The notes beneath the pieces are model-generated. The model saw nothing but the letters and a program-made list of their open reading frames with translations. It was not told the DNA's origin and ran no database searches. Source: Undibacter mobilis (GTDB lineage Bacteria > Pseudomonadota > Alphaproteobacteria > Rhizobiales > Xanthobacteraceae). From it: a stretch of 64,000 bases of DNA. Position 1 is the stretch's first letter; every line of letters begins with the position of its first letter. Positions 34,519-44,385 of the stretch are shown piece by piece. The DNA is taken from assembly GCF_003367195.1 (NCBI RefSeq), contig NZ_QRGO01000001.1, positions 2,590,501 through 2,654,500 of the forward strand, given 5' to 3'. The position numbers and the translations under genes were made by a program.

Positions 34519-35322
34519 CTATTTCAGGCGTTCGATCAGTGCCATCGCGGCGGCGGGTGCTTTCACCTTGGCTTCGTGAATAAAGTAGATGAAGGCATCG
34601 CGCGGCTTCTTCGGTGCCGGTTTCTTGTCGACGCGCGGGAGATCGGCCGGCTCGCCGCCTTTCACCCAGACCTTGGCGCACTCGGCCCATTGATCGAGCG
34701 CCTTGGGCGGATAACCGGCTTTCAGTTTTTCATCGCCCTTTTGCAGCCGTGCATAGACGAAGTCGGCGGTGATGTCGGCGATCTCGGTATAGGTCTCGTG
34801 TTCGGCGTAGCAGATGGCGACGCCCTTCTTGCACGCGAGCGCAATGAACTCCGGCGTCTTGAAGGTGTCGTTGCGCACCTCGACGACGTGGCGCAGGGCC
34901 GCGCCGTCGAATCTGTCCGGCAGCAGATCGAGGAAGGCGCCGAAATCGGCGGCGTCGAATTTCTTATGCGGCGCGAACTGCCAAAGCAGGGGCCCCAGTT
35001 TGGGCCCGAGTTCCGTAATGCCGGATTGCAGGAAGCGCTCGATCGACGGACCGGCTTCGGCCAGCACGCGGCGATTGACCGCATAGCGCGGGCCCTTCAG
35101 CGAGAACACGAAGCCATCCGGAACCTCGGATGCCCATTTGGCAAAGGTCGCCGGCTTCATTGTCGAATAGAAGGTGCCGTTGACCTCGATGGAGGTCAGA
35201 TGCTGGCCGGCGTATTCAAGTTCGCGGGCATGCGGCAGCCCTTTGGGGTAAAATACGCCGCGCCATGGCTCGTAAGTCCAGCCGCCGATGCCGACGTAAG
35301 CCTTTGGTGGGTAAGGTTTCAT
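34519..35322 (-). CDS. DUF72 domain-containing protein
   Basis: The 267-residue protein starts MKPYPPKAYVGIGGWTYEPW at the ATG 35322; an upstream ATG at 35373 adds 17 residues not typical of the family. The DUF72 TIM-barrel-like signatures are clear: YPKGLPHARELEYAGQHLTSIEVNGTFYS, FVFSLKGPRYAVNRRVL, and FAPHKKFDAADFGAFLDLLP. The end YIYFNH-type motif is FIYFIHEAKVKAPAAAMALI. The molecular function of DUF72 is not established. Confidence 0.88.
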   Translation of the reverse strand: MKPYPPKAYVGIGGWTYEPWRGVFYPKGLPHARELEYAGQHLTSIEVNGTFYSTMKPATFAKWASEVPDGFVFSLKGPRYAVNRRVLAEAGPSIERFLQSGITELGPKLGPLLWQFAPHKKFDAADFGAFLDLLPDRFDGAALRHVVEVRNDTFKTPEFIALACKKGVAICYAEHETYTEIADITADFVYARLQKGDEKLKAGYPPKALDQWAECAKVWVKGGEPADLPRVDKKPAPKKPRDAFIYFIHEAKVKAPAAAMALIERLK

Positions 35323-35549
35323 TAAGGTTTTCGTCACGTTATCTACACAATCGGGGTCTATAGAATAGGGCAAGCGGCGCCGGATTGCTCAGGCGATCTG
35401 CGCCCAGACGGCCACGACGAGATCGGCGACGGCGGATGTACCCGCGTTCGATCTTTTCCGTGGTCGTTTTCGTTTTCGGCTGTCATGCCGACGAGATTAA
35501 AACGTATCCCGTCGCCGTCCACCCGATTTCTCATTCTTGCCGCCCCGCG

Positions 35550-36230
35550 TCACGCCGAGGGAGTCGAACCGAGGCGGGCATTGGCCGCGCGCAACGCCGC
35601 GTTCTCAGCCTCCAACGTGCCGATGGTGTGGAACAGCCGTGCCGTCGACAGTTGCAGAAAATAGAAACCGAAAGTCGGGTTCTGAAAATAAAGCTGCATG
35701 ACATGGTCGTAGGAGATGGCGAGCGTCTCGCCGCTCTCGATGCATTCGATGGTGGCGGTGCGAGTCTTGCCGGGTTCGAGCAGGCCCAACTCGCCGATGA
35801 TGCCTCCGGCGCCGATATCAATGCCGCGTTCGACGACGCGGAAGCGACCCGACATGATGAAATGCAGTTCGCTGGCCGGATCGCCCTTGTGGAACAGCGT
35901 GGTGCCGGCGTCGAAGTGACGCTTGGCGGTGAAGGGCTTGAGCCAGTCCAGCGATAGGTCGCTATCGGTTGCCTCGTTCACCTGCCGGATCAGGCGCTTC
36001 ATCTGATAGAAGCGCAGCGCGTTGATCGGCAGCAGAATGAGGTTGAGGACCAGCGTCGGATAGACGGCGGCCAGACCCGACCAGGTAATGAACAGGCAGT
36101 TGGTCACCATCGCCACCATGCGCAGCGGGATCATCGTCTTCATCAGATAGCCGATGATGTTGAGGATGACGGCTGCGGCAGCGACGATGGTGACGAAATC
36201 GATGTCCTGCAGCGAGGTTGGAAAGTGCAT
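35550..36230 (-). CDS. Cyclic nucleotide-binding domain membrane protein
   Basis: The protein has 226 residues. The N-terminal part has three short membrane helices (about residues 13-30 VTIVAAAAVILNIIGYLM, 35-54 LRMVAMVTNCLFITWSGLAA, 57-75). About residues 98-200 make a cNMP-binding fold: FDAGTTLFHKGDPASELHFIMSGRFRVVERG, then GGIIGELGLLEPGKTRTATI, where GELGLL is the phosphate-binding-cassette region. No Crp-type helix-turn-helix follows, only a short coiled end. So it is probably a membrane sensor and not a DNA-binding regulator. Confidence 0.75.
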   Translation of the reverse strand: MHFPTSLQDIDFVTIVAAAAVILNIIGYLMKTMIPLRMVAMVTNCLFITWSGLAAVYPTLVLNLILLPINALRFYQMKRLIRQVNEATDSDLSLDWLKPFTAKRHFDAGTTLFHKGDPASELHFIMSGRFRVVERGIDIGAGGIIGELGLLEPGKTRTATIECIESGETLAISYDHVMQLYFQNPTFGFYFLQLSTARLFHTIGTLEAENAALRAANARLGSTPSA

Positions 36231-36557
36231 GCGATGACGGGTCCGGCTTCATGCGGCGGCGAGTAACAGAGCGATCACAGGCGGGACAACCTCGCGAAGC
36301 TCCAGCCTAGTGACTGTAACCGTGATCGCAACGCATATGGCCAGGTTTTCTGTTCAAACCGCAGGCATCTTCCGTTCCCATGGGCGCCGCCCGGCCCTGG
36401 TTCTCGGCAGGCATGCATCTTGCCGAGGTGTCGCGGTCCGCCGTTCCTGGCCGTCGGGGAAGGTGTCTATAACTCTCCAAAAACGATAGATATTGTTGAC
36501 GACAAGCCAAGGTAGTGCATCAATCCACAGATCGACTCGGAGGAACGGGGGGAAGGC
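36231..36557. other. Divergent spacer upstream of the secreted protease operon
   Basis: The 327-base region has no supported coding frame. It should contain promoters for the membrane protein at 35550-36230 and for the protease operon. No clear operator or repeat is seen. Confidence 0.5.
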
Positions 36558-37487
36558 ATGCGCTTGTCACCGTTCGCGATCATCGCTTCGATGCTCTGCT
36601 TGCCGGCCGTACCATCTGCCTGGTCGCACGATGCGGGCGGGATACAAGCTCAATATGCGCGGTTGAGCGCACCGCTTGCCAAGGAGCTCCGCGCCAAGGA
36701 CGCCAAACGTAGTGCGGCCCGGGTCCGAGCCTATTTTGAAGCGCGCCGCCTGGAGGTTGACAAGCGGAAGGCCCTGATCGAGCAGTTCGGATTGGCCGGG
36801 GGCGGTCCTTCGAGTTTCGAACAAATTTATATCCGCAGCACACTTTGGCCGGCCGGCCATCGTTTCCGCGTTTGTTTTTTCGACGGCAGTACCTCCGCAC
36901 GGCGGCACGTCCTCGATGTGTTCGAGGAGATCGTCCGACAGACCAATTTACGGATCGACCGCACCGATCGGCAATGTCCGGATCGCAAGGCGGACATCCA
37001 AGTCAAGTTCGACGAGCGCGAGTGCTACTCGTATTACGGCAAGGATGCGCTGCTGGTCATCAAGGAGAACGTGAATATTCCGACCATGGCATTGTGCGGT
37101 CTTTCAGGCCCGTCTTGGGATGAGCAGGCCAACGGAACCATCCGTCACGAATTCCTGCACGCGTTAGGCGCAGCGCATGAGCATCAGCATCCCGACAGCA
37201 AGTGCAAGGACGAATTCAGGCTTGACGCGTTCAGGAAGCCACCTGCATTCGATCCGGACCCGGTGAAGAACGAGCACGCCATCAAGGTCAACATCCTGGA
37301 AATCACGAAGTCGTATCCAAGAGATCAGCTCGACGTCATCAAGTACGATCCAAAGTCGATCATGCACTATCGCCTGCAGGCCCGTTACTTCAAATCGCCG
37401 AATGCGAGCTGCCTGCTGACGGCGAATAATAACGTCCTGTCCGAAGCGGATTGGGCCTTCCTGAGAAAGATGTATCCGATCGAGTAA
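36558..37487 (+). CDS. Secreted metzincin-like zinc metalloprotease
   Basis: The 309-residue protein has a signal peptide (MRLSPFAIIASMLCLPAVPS, cleavage near AWS-HD). About residues 26-110 form an alpha-helical region; a catalytic domain follows. The zinc motif is HEFLHALGAAHEH (His197, Glu198, His201, His207), the extended metzincin HExxHxxGxxH, and the Met-turn is SIMHY with Met269 about 60 residues later. At least four cysteines suggest disulfides. The order helical region plus catalytic domain resembles some astacin or M12-like secreted bacterial proteases, but the family cannot be fixed. RBS GGAGGAACGGGGGGAAGGC is long and strong. It is first in a three-gene secreted operon. Confidence 0.8.
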   Translation: MRLSPFAIIASMLCLPAVPSAWSHDAGGIQAQYARLSAPLAKELRAKDAKRSAARVRAYFEARRLEVDKRKALIEQFGLAGGGPSSFEQIYIRSTLWPAGHRFRVCFFDGSTSARRHVLDVFEEIVRQTNLRIDRTDRQCPDRKADIQVKFDERECYSYYGKDALLVIKENVNIPTMALCGLSGPSWDEQANGTIRHEFLHALGAAHEHQHPDSKCKDEFRLDAFRKPPAFDPDPVKNEHAIKVNILEITKSYPRDQLDVIKYDPKSIMHYRLQARYFKSPNASCLLTANNNVLSEADWAFLRKMYPIE

Positions 37488-37510
37488 CAGTCATACCTAT
37501 GAGGGGGATC

Positions 37511-37873
37511 ATGAAGCAGGGGCTGAAACTGACATTGGTTCTGGCGGTCGTATCGGCATGGTCGCCCCTTGTTTCGGCGGCGGATCTGTCGGACCGGGTG
37601 TTGCAGCGAGGCGTCATAGAGCAGCCGGTCGATCCAGACCCGGATTGCATCCGTAGGGGAACCTGCCGACCAGATGCGTCACGGCCTGCGTTGATCAAAC
37701 CTGAACCGCGTCCTGTTGAGGGCGACCCTTGGTGCATCCTGAAAGGGACTTGTTTTTTAAATCGGTTGTTTCGTCCGCAAAGGGAGGCTGACCCGGGGCC
37801 CGGCACAGATTGTCTCAACGATCCGCGTTGCCCGGGCACACTCAGAAAGCGCGCGCCGAAGGTCGAAAAGTGA
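37511..37873 (+). CDS. Small secreted protein with three CX5C motifs
   Basis: The 120-residue protein has a signal peptide (MKQGLKLTLVLAVVSAWSPL, cleavage near SAA-DLS). The mature part has three similar segments, DCIRRGTC, WCILKGTC and DCLNDPRC, each a Cys with five residues and a second Cys, spaced by about 34-37 residues rich in Pro, Arg and Glu. No known domain is recognised. It lies 23 bases after the metalloprotease and overlaps the serine protease by GTGA, so it probably works with them as inhibitor, chaperone or secreted accessory. That role is inference. Confidence 0.7.
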   Translation: MKQGLKLTLVLAVVSAWSPLVSAADLSDRVLQRGVIEQPVDPDPDCIRRGTCRPDASRPALIKPEPRPVEGDPWCILKGTCFLNRLFRPQREADPGPGTDCLNDPRCPGTLRKRAPKVEK

Positions 37874-39243
37874 GCATCGCAGGGGTCCGTGTCGCCTTTC
37901 TTGGCGCTGTTGCGCTCACGCTGTTCTGCGACGCGTCTCTCGGCGCGGACCGACACCCGAGACTGCTGGCGAAGCCGCAGCGATCCGTGCCCATCCTTGT
38001 GCCGATCGGTTGTCTGATGTCGGAAAGATGCGGCGAGAGCGGTTTTGAAGGCACATCGAAAGGCAGTGTCGTGACGGCCAAGGATATCGCCCGGGACGGC
38101 GTCGCCATTTCGGACAGAACGTCCAGCGACCCCCGTGTGTATGGCGTTAACGACGCGGCGGCGCGGGCTGCTGCTGCAAGGTATCTGGCGCAGGTCCGCA
38201 ATGAGCTGCGCAAACTCACGCCGGCGCAGCTCCTGTCGCGCCGCGACCGTCCACCGGGGCAGGGCATCATCGGGCCGGCGCCGCCGCGGTTGCGGAGCAA
38301 AACCGCCCGGTATCTCGCCGGCAACGACTTCTTCAATTGCAAATCGATCTTCGTCGCGATGCGCCGCGCTCAGAATATTTCCTCTGTCAAGCAGCGTAGC
38401 GAACTGATGTGGGCGCTGTATCAGCATTACATCGACAGTTGCCATGGCGATAAACTTGAATCGCTTGGCGGCGCGCGCGCCCGCATCGTCGCCTTTCTGC
38501 GGAGAGACACGCTGCAGGGGCATTACTCGCTTTATTGCCTCGGCTTCAATTTCGTCGGTAACTATGTGTTGACGGCGCGCCACTGTCTTGTCGAGCCCGG
38601 CGAGGTGGGGCTCATGCTCAATCGATACAAGCCTTCCGACCCGGATGCGTTCATCGACATCGACGGCCCGCTGGGCGGGACGCGAGCGCTGGTGCTTGGC
38701 GAACCGGACAAGCTTTACCCGGTGCGGCTTGCAGCCGGGTTCGAGCAGGAAAAGAAGCTCTTCCCGTTCGCGCCCGAGAAGGACACTTTCATTCTGGAAA
38801 TCGACGCTCCGGAACGACCGGGGCTGCCGGCGTTTCCCGTTGCTGACGCCGCGCAATGGGACGAGATAGCGATACCGGCGATCTTCCCGGACGACGCCGT
38901 CCTCTCGGACGCCGTCATGAGTGGCTATGGCGCGCGTGTGAACGATGTCATTAATGGCGCATCGGCGGTGGATACGTCGCCGGTCTGCAGCCTCGTTTAC
39001 TCGCGGATATCGAAACGGCCTTTCGTCTTTCACGGATGCCAGACCCGCTACGGCTATAGCGGCGGGCCAATCTTGCGGCGCGGGCCGCGCGGCGCCATGA
39101 CGCTTGTTGGCGTTCACACCGGCGCCGTCGACGCGAAGAAACCGATCGACAACTGGCCTTATGCGGTTCTCTTCCCGAACTACGGGCTGCGTCTGCCGCC
39201 GCAAGTCATGACGTCCGCCAAAGGCGAGGCACGGCGCCAATAA
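37870..39243 (+). CDS. Secreted trypsin-like serine protease
   Basis: The protein has 457 residues if started at the GTG 37870, which overlaps the TGA of the previous gene (GTGA). The start reads VSIAGVRVAFLGAVALTLFC, a signal peptide with cleavage near LGA-DRHP. The N-terminal 210 residues are unassigned and include repeated short Pro/Arg regions. The protease domain shows His238 in VLTARHCLVEPG, a probable Asp305 in KDTFILEID and Ser397 in YGYSGGPILRRG, the S1 catalytic triad. Cysteines flank the His and Ser sites. The product, together with the metalloprotease, suggests an extracellular or periplasmic proteolytic cassette. A bidirectional terminator follows. Confidence 0.82.
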   Translation: MSIAGVRVAFLGAVALTLFCDASLGADRHPRLLAKPQRSVPILVPIGCLMSERCGESGFEGTSKGSVVTAKDIARDGVAISDRTSSDPRVYGVNDAAARAAAARYLAQVRNELRKLTPAQLLSRRDRPPGQGIIGPAPPRLRSKTARYLAGNDFFNCKSIFVAMRRAQNISSVKQRSELMWALYQHYIDSCHGDKLESLGGARARIVAFLRRDTLQGHYSLYCLGFNFVGNYVLTARHCLVEPGEVGLMLNRYKPSDPDAFIDIDGPLGGTRALVLGEPDKLYPVRLAAGFEQEKKLFPFAPEKDTFILEIDAPERPGLPAFPVADAAQWDEIAIPAIFPDDAVLSDAVMSGYGARVNDVINGASAVDTSPVCSLVYSRISKRPFVFHGCQTRYGYSGGPILRRGPRGAMTLVGVHTGAVDAKKPIDNWPYAVLFPNYGLRLPPQVMTSAKGEARRQ

Positions 39244-39246
39244 ACA

Positions 39247-39278
39247 AAGGCCCGGGATTTCTCCCGGGCCTTCTTTTC
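39247..39278. terminator. Bidirectional terminator between the protease operon and groEL
   Basis: AAGGCCCGGGA (39247-39257) and TCCCGGGCCTT (39262-39272) form an 11-bp stem with a TTTC loop, followed by CTTTTC. It lies between convergent transcripts. Confidence 0.88.
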
Positions 39279-39321
39279 TATTTATTCGGGGACGCGGGGA
39301 CCCGCTTCCCGGCGAATGGAC

Positions 39322-41112
<1,791 letters not shown>

Positions 41113-41116
41113 TGTG

Positions 41117-41434
41117 TTAAGCGGCTTTCTTCTTGCCGGCCGCAGCGCCTTCGATGACGCCCATGATGTCGGATTCCTTCATGATGAGGAGATCCTGACC
41201 GTCGATCTTGACCTCGGTGCCCGACCACTTGCCGAACAGCACGACGTCGCCGACCTTGACGTCGATCGGGGTGAGCTTGCCGCTTTCGTCGCGGCCGCCG
41301 GGACCGACGGCGATGATTTCGCCCTGGCTCGGCTTTTCCTGCGCACTGTCGGGGATGATGATGCCGCCGGCAGTCTTCTGCTCAGCGTCGATGCGCTTGA
41401 CGACGACACGGTCGTGAAGCGGGCGGAACTTCAT
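41117..41434 (-). CDS. groS: Co-chaperonin GroES
   Basis: The 105-residue co-chaperonin starts [20 protein letters not shown]; the ATG at 41434 has AGGAGG upstream and the longer frame has no support. The mobile-loop region [18 protein letters not shown] and the roof-loop region with [19 protein letters not shown] are typical. It forms the seven-subunit lid of GroEL and is the first gene of the operon, controlled by CIRCE at 41555-41581. Confidence 0.97.
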   Translation of the reverse strand: MKFRPLHDRVVVKRIDAEQKTAGGIIIPDSAQEKPSQGEIIAVGPGGRDESGKLTPIDVKVGDVVLFGKWSGTEVKIDGQDLLIMKESDIMGVIEGAAAGKKKAA

Positions 41435-41554
41435 GGCAAACCTCCTAAGATTTCTGACTTTTCTGACGTTCCCGGCGCCGGCAAATCTCCCCTCCGGCAC
41501 CTGACGCCGAGATGGGACGAGATTTTTTGCCCGCAAGGGGACTTCGCCGATTTT

Positions 41555-41581
41555 TTAGCACTCATCTTGGCGGAGTGCCAA
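41555..41581. promoter_or_regulatory. CIRCE element (HrcA operator) of groESL
   Basis: TTAGCACTC (41555-41563) and GAGTGCCAA (41573-41581) are separated by nine bases, the consensus CIRCE layout TTAGCACTC-N9-GAGTGCTAA with a single mismatch. It lies about 120 bases upstream of groES. HrcA binds CIRCE and represses groESL until heat shock inactivates it. Confidence 0.95.
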
Positions 41582-41775
41582 CAATCTCTGCAACTGGCTG
41601 AAATTAAATAGTTAACGGCCGCGGTCGGATTTCAGCCCGGGCCGGGACGGGGCTGTTAGCAGGTCCGGCGATCTGCTGCTAACGCTTTGATTTTAAACAG
41701 TTTGTTCATCCATTGGGCTTGCAATGAGAGACGCCGGGACTGGAAACTAATCGTCCGTTTGCAATGGAGGACGGA

Positions 41776-42054
41776 ATGGGTTCGACGGTTTCAAGTGACT
41801 TTGTCAGGCAGGTCGAAGGCTACGGGCTCACCACGGCGCACATCCTGTACCGCCGCCCCGATCATCACTGGCTCCTGCAATCCTATGTCTGGCAGGCCTA
41901 CGACCTGTTTCCGAAGTTTCCCGAGCTGCAGCGGTTTCTCGATTTCTGGCAGGCCAAGCTGGAAGGCCCGTTGCACTCCGTCCAGGTCGCGCATTGCAAG
42001 CTGATCAAGCCGGCCGAGATGCGCACGGTGAACGGCGAGTTCGTGCTGCATTGA
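41776..42054 (+). CDS. Usg-like family protein
   Basis: The 92-residue protein starts MGSTVSSDFVRQVEGYGLTT; ATG 41776 has GGAGG upstream. The compact globular sequence AHILYRRPDHHWLLQSYVWQ, DLFPKFPELQRFLDFWQAKL and HSVQVAHCKLIKPAEMRTVN matches the Usg family, first noted upstream of a trp gene in Caulobacter. Many Trp and Tyr residues are present. Its biochemical role is unknown. Confidence 0.85.
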   Translation: MGSTVSSDFVRQVEGYGLTTAHILYRRPDHHWLLQSYVWQAYDLFPKFPELQRFLDFWQAKLEGPLHSVQVAHCKLIKPAEMRTVNGEFVLH

Positions 42055-42077
42055 GGCCGTCAATCCGGATCTCCCTG

Positions 42078-42169
42078 TAGGGTGGGCTGAGCAACGCGAA
42101 GCCCCCCTGCTGTGTCTTCAAATCTGTATGAGCGGTGGGCTCGGCGCTGCGCGCCTTGGCGCACCCTAC
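42078..42169. repeat. Dispersed repeat (family D)
   Basis: TAGGGTGGGCTGAGCAACGCGAAGC starts the element and GGTGGGCTCGGCGCTGCGCGCCTTGGCGCACCCTAC closes it, so the ends TAGGGTG and CACCCTA are inverted copies. This TAGGGTGGGC...GCCCACCCTA repeat is common in related genomes. Confidence 0.7.
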
Positions 42170-42690
42170 GAGGCTTCCGCTGCGCTGCAGACGCGCGGCA
42201 TCGCCCGCATTGTTTGGTCGGCCCCGGGCAGGCCGTCGTCCCAGTCTGCATTCCCATCAGCGCCCCTTGAACGAGGGCGCGCGGAACGCCGGGGCCCGAA
42301 CAGCCCCGCAGCCTCGCGTGATGTGTGAGTTAGATTCACGCGAGCATCGTGGCTTGCTCCGCTCGACCCCCGGTGGACGGACCATTGCTATCCACCGCTA
42401 CGGGACTTTCCTGCGCGGGCGGGGTGGCTTCCCAAGCCGCTCGCTCCCGGCGCGCCTTGCCGCGCGCCACTGGGGCGGAACTGCGCGTGCCAAGGGAGCA
42501 GAAGCCTTCGGCGGCGGGGCGATCGACACCAGGTCGCGCCCAAACCAGAGGCGAGGGACCGCCGGGCGGGGAATGTGCGCCGCATCTCCGACGCCCCCGT
42601 CCGGCCACCGCTCCCCGCCCCAGCATCTGGAGACGCTGATCAGACACCCCTCGTAACGAGGGCGGGATGCAGGGGAATATAGACCTAGGC
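42170..42690. repeat. Long repetitive non-coding block (family E)
   Basis: About 520 GC-rich bases without a credible reading frame. The segment GAACGAGGGCGCGCGGAACG, then CCGGGGCCCGAACAGCCCCG is reminiscent of a long interspersed sequence I recall from Bradyrhizobium and Nitrobacter. It has several hairpins and a closing GAGGGCGGG. It may be a repeat, a decayed element or a structured RNA. Confidence 0.5.
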
Positions 42691-42727
42691 TTAAATGCAG
42701 TCAAGCGGCTTTTTGATTAAATTCCGC

Positions 42728-42823
42728 CCTCATGGTGAGGAGGGCCGAAGGCCCGTCTCGAACCATGGGCGGCCTCGTGGTTCGAGACGCGTTGCTTCGC
42801 AACGCTCCTCACATGAGGCCGGT
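42728..42823. repeat. Dispersed palindromic repeat (family A), copy 2
   Basis: CCCTCATGGTGAGGAGGGCC, GTCTCGAACCATG, then CCTCGTGGTTCGAGACG, a GCGTTGCTTCGCAACGC hairpin and CTCCTCACATGAGG repeat the architecture of the groES-groEL copy. Confidence 0.8.
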
Positions 42824-42840
42824 TCGGTGCTGCGGCATCT

Positions 42841-42877
42841 GGATTCCGGGTTCGCCCCTTCGTGGCCCCGGAATGAC
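42841..42877. repeat. Half copy of dispersed repeat family B
   Basis: GGATTCCGGGTTCGC and GCCCCGGAATGAC flank a short centre, the same as the right half of the copy at 21482-21583. Confidence 0.7.
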
Positions 42878-43051
42878 GGGGGGCGGGTACGCGGGTTGAT
42901 AGGAGGGGCTCCGCCCCGCATCGCCTTTCATCAGCAAACGTCATCGGTGCCATTCGTAAAAGTGCGCCGGCGATGTGCTAGGCAAGCTTGTCACGAGGTC
43001 GACAGGTCGCCATGTGATGTCTTCCGACCGCACTCGAACCCGCCCGGCACC

Positions 43052-44227
43052 ATGTCCCTCCATCATCAACTCTCGCGCTACGGGCTGCTGCTTGGCAATT
43101 TCGCCACCGGCCTGTCGGTGCTGGCGCCCGCCGGCATGCTGGCGATCCTCGCCGACGGCCTCAATGTGGGCATCCGCGACGCCGGATTGCTGGTGACGTT
43201 CGGCGCCATCATTCTGTGTTTCGGCTCGCCGGTGATGGCGTGGCTGACGACGCGCGTGGACCGGCGCACGCTGCTGGTTGCGACACTCGCCGTCATGGCG
43301 GTGGGGCAGGGGGCGATGGCGCTGGCGCCGAGTTACGACGTCGTGCTGGTGCTGCGGCTGGCGATGCTGGCGGTCGCGGCGGTGTTTACGCCGCAGGCTG
43401 CGAGCACCGTCGGCCTGATGGTGTCCGACCGCGCCCGGCCGGCCGCCATCACATTCATCTTTCTCGGCTGGTCGCTGGCGGTGGCTGCCGGCCTGCCGCT
43501 GGTCACGCTGATCGCGGCCTATGCCGGATGGCGCGGTGGCTTTGCGTTCTCGGCCTTCGCCTCTTTTGTGCCGTGCGTTCTGCTGGCGATCGGCCTGCCG
43601 CGCAAGCTGGTCGGGCCGCCGCTGTCGCTCGGCAGCTTTACGGCGCTGCTGCGCAACGCCCAGATCATGATGCTGCTGGCCATCACGATCCTGTTCATCA
43701 GCGGCCAGTTTCTGGTTTTCGTCTATCTCGGGCCGGTGCTCAATCAACTGACCGGCGCCAGCCACGAAACCATTGGCCTGATGTTCGCGCTGTATGGCGT
43801 GATGGGCTTTCTCGGCAATGTTGTCGCCACCCGAATCGTCGGCGGGCTCGGCGGCTGGAAGACGTCGCTGATCTTCCTGAGCTGCAATCTCATCGGTCTG
43901 TTGCTGTGGAGCGCCGGCGCCGGTGCCGGTGGATTGGCTCTGATGGCCGCGGGCATGTTCTTTCTCGGCTTCGGCTTTGCCCCCAGCAACTCGATCCAGC
44001 AGGCGCGGCTGGTGCAGACGGCGCCCGATCTGGCGAGCGCCTCGGTCGCGCTTAATACCAGCAGTGTTTATATCGGCCAGGCCATCGGCTCCGGCCTCGG
44101 CGGCGTCATGTACAGCGCCGGCCTGCTGCCTGAACTCGGCCTGGTGGGTATCGTGTTCGTCGGCACGGCGCTGGCGATCTGGGCCTTTACGCGCGAGCGC
44201 AAGGCGCACGTTTCCGCCGTATCGTGA
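43052..44227 (+). CDS. MFS transporter (sugar/drug exporter-like, DHA1 type)
   Basis: The 391-residue protein starts MSLHHQLSRYGLLLGNFATG. It has 12 predicted helices and the motif A loop SPVMAWLTTRVDRRTLLVAT between helices 2 and 3. The frame upstream of 43052 is repeat DNA, so the ATG at 43052 is the start. The central loop is short, and the second half starts LRNAQIMMLLAITILFISGQ. The substrate is unknown. Confidence 0.85.
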   Translation: MSLHHQLSRYGLLLGNFATGLSVLAPAGMLAILADGLNVGIRDAGLLVTFGAIILCFGSPVMAWLTTRVDRRTLLVATLAVMAVGQGAMALAPSYDVVLVLRLAMLAVAAVFTPQAASTVGLMVSDRARPAAITFIFLGWSLAVAAGLPLVTLIAAYAGWRGGFAFSAFASFVPCVLLAIGLPRKLVGPPLSLGSFTALLRNAQIMMLLAITILFISGQFLVFVYLGPVLNQLTGASHETIGLMFALYGVMGFLGNVVATRIVGGLGGWKTSLIFLSCNLIGLLLWSAGAGAGGLALMAAGMFFLGFGFAPSNSIQQARLVQTAPDLASASVALNTSSVYIGQAIGSGLGGVMYSAGLLPELGLVGIVFVGTALAIWAFTRERKAHVSAVS

Positions 44228-44385
44228 TCTCCCGAGGCGATCAGGATACCATTCGCCTTATCGAATTACCGGGATGGCGCCCCGTGCGGTAAGCAACATC
44301 TAAATCAAATGCCGAATACATCGCACATCGTTTCACTGTGCTTTAAAGGCTTTGCGGTCATATGGCGGTTCGGGGAAACGCCATT

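Larger units (their letters stand above)
42055..43051. other. Gene-free 1-kb region filled with dispersed repeats
   Basis: Only shadow frames are seen. The region holds repeat D (42078-42169), a longer repetitive block (42170-42690), family A copy 2 (42728-42823) and a half copy of family B (42841-42877). The last about 100 bases, up to the MFS start at 43052, should hold its promoter. Confidence 0.6.

Noticed and set aside
42336..42704. Several 60-170-residue ORFs in both strands of the repeat block.
   Set aside because: They are Arg/Pro/Ala-rich frames within repetitive DNA without ribosome-binding sites or conserved motifs.
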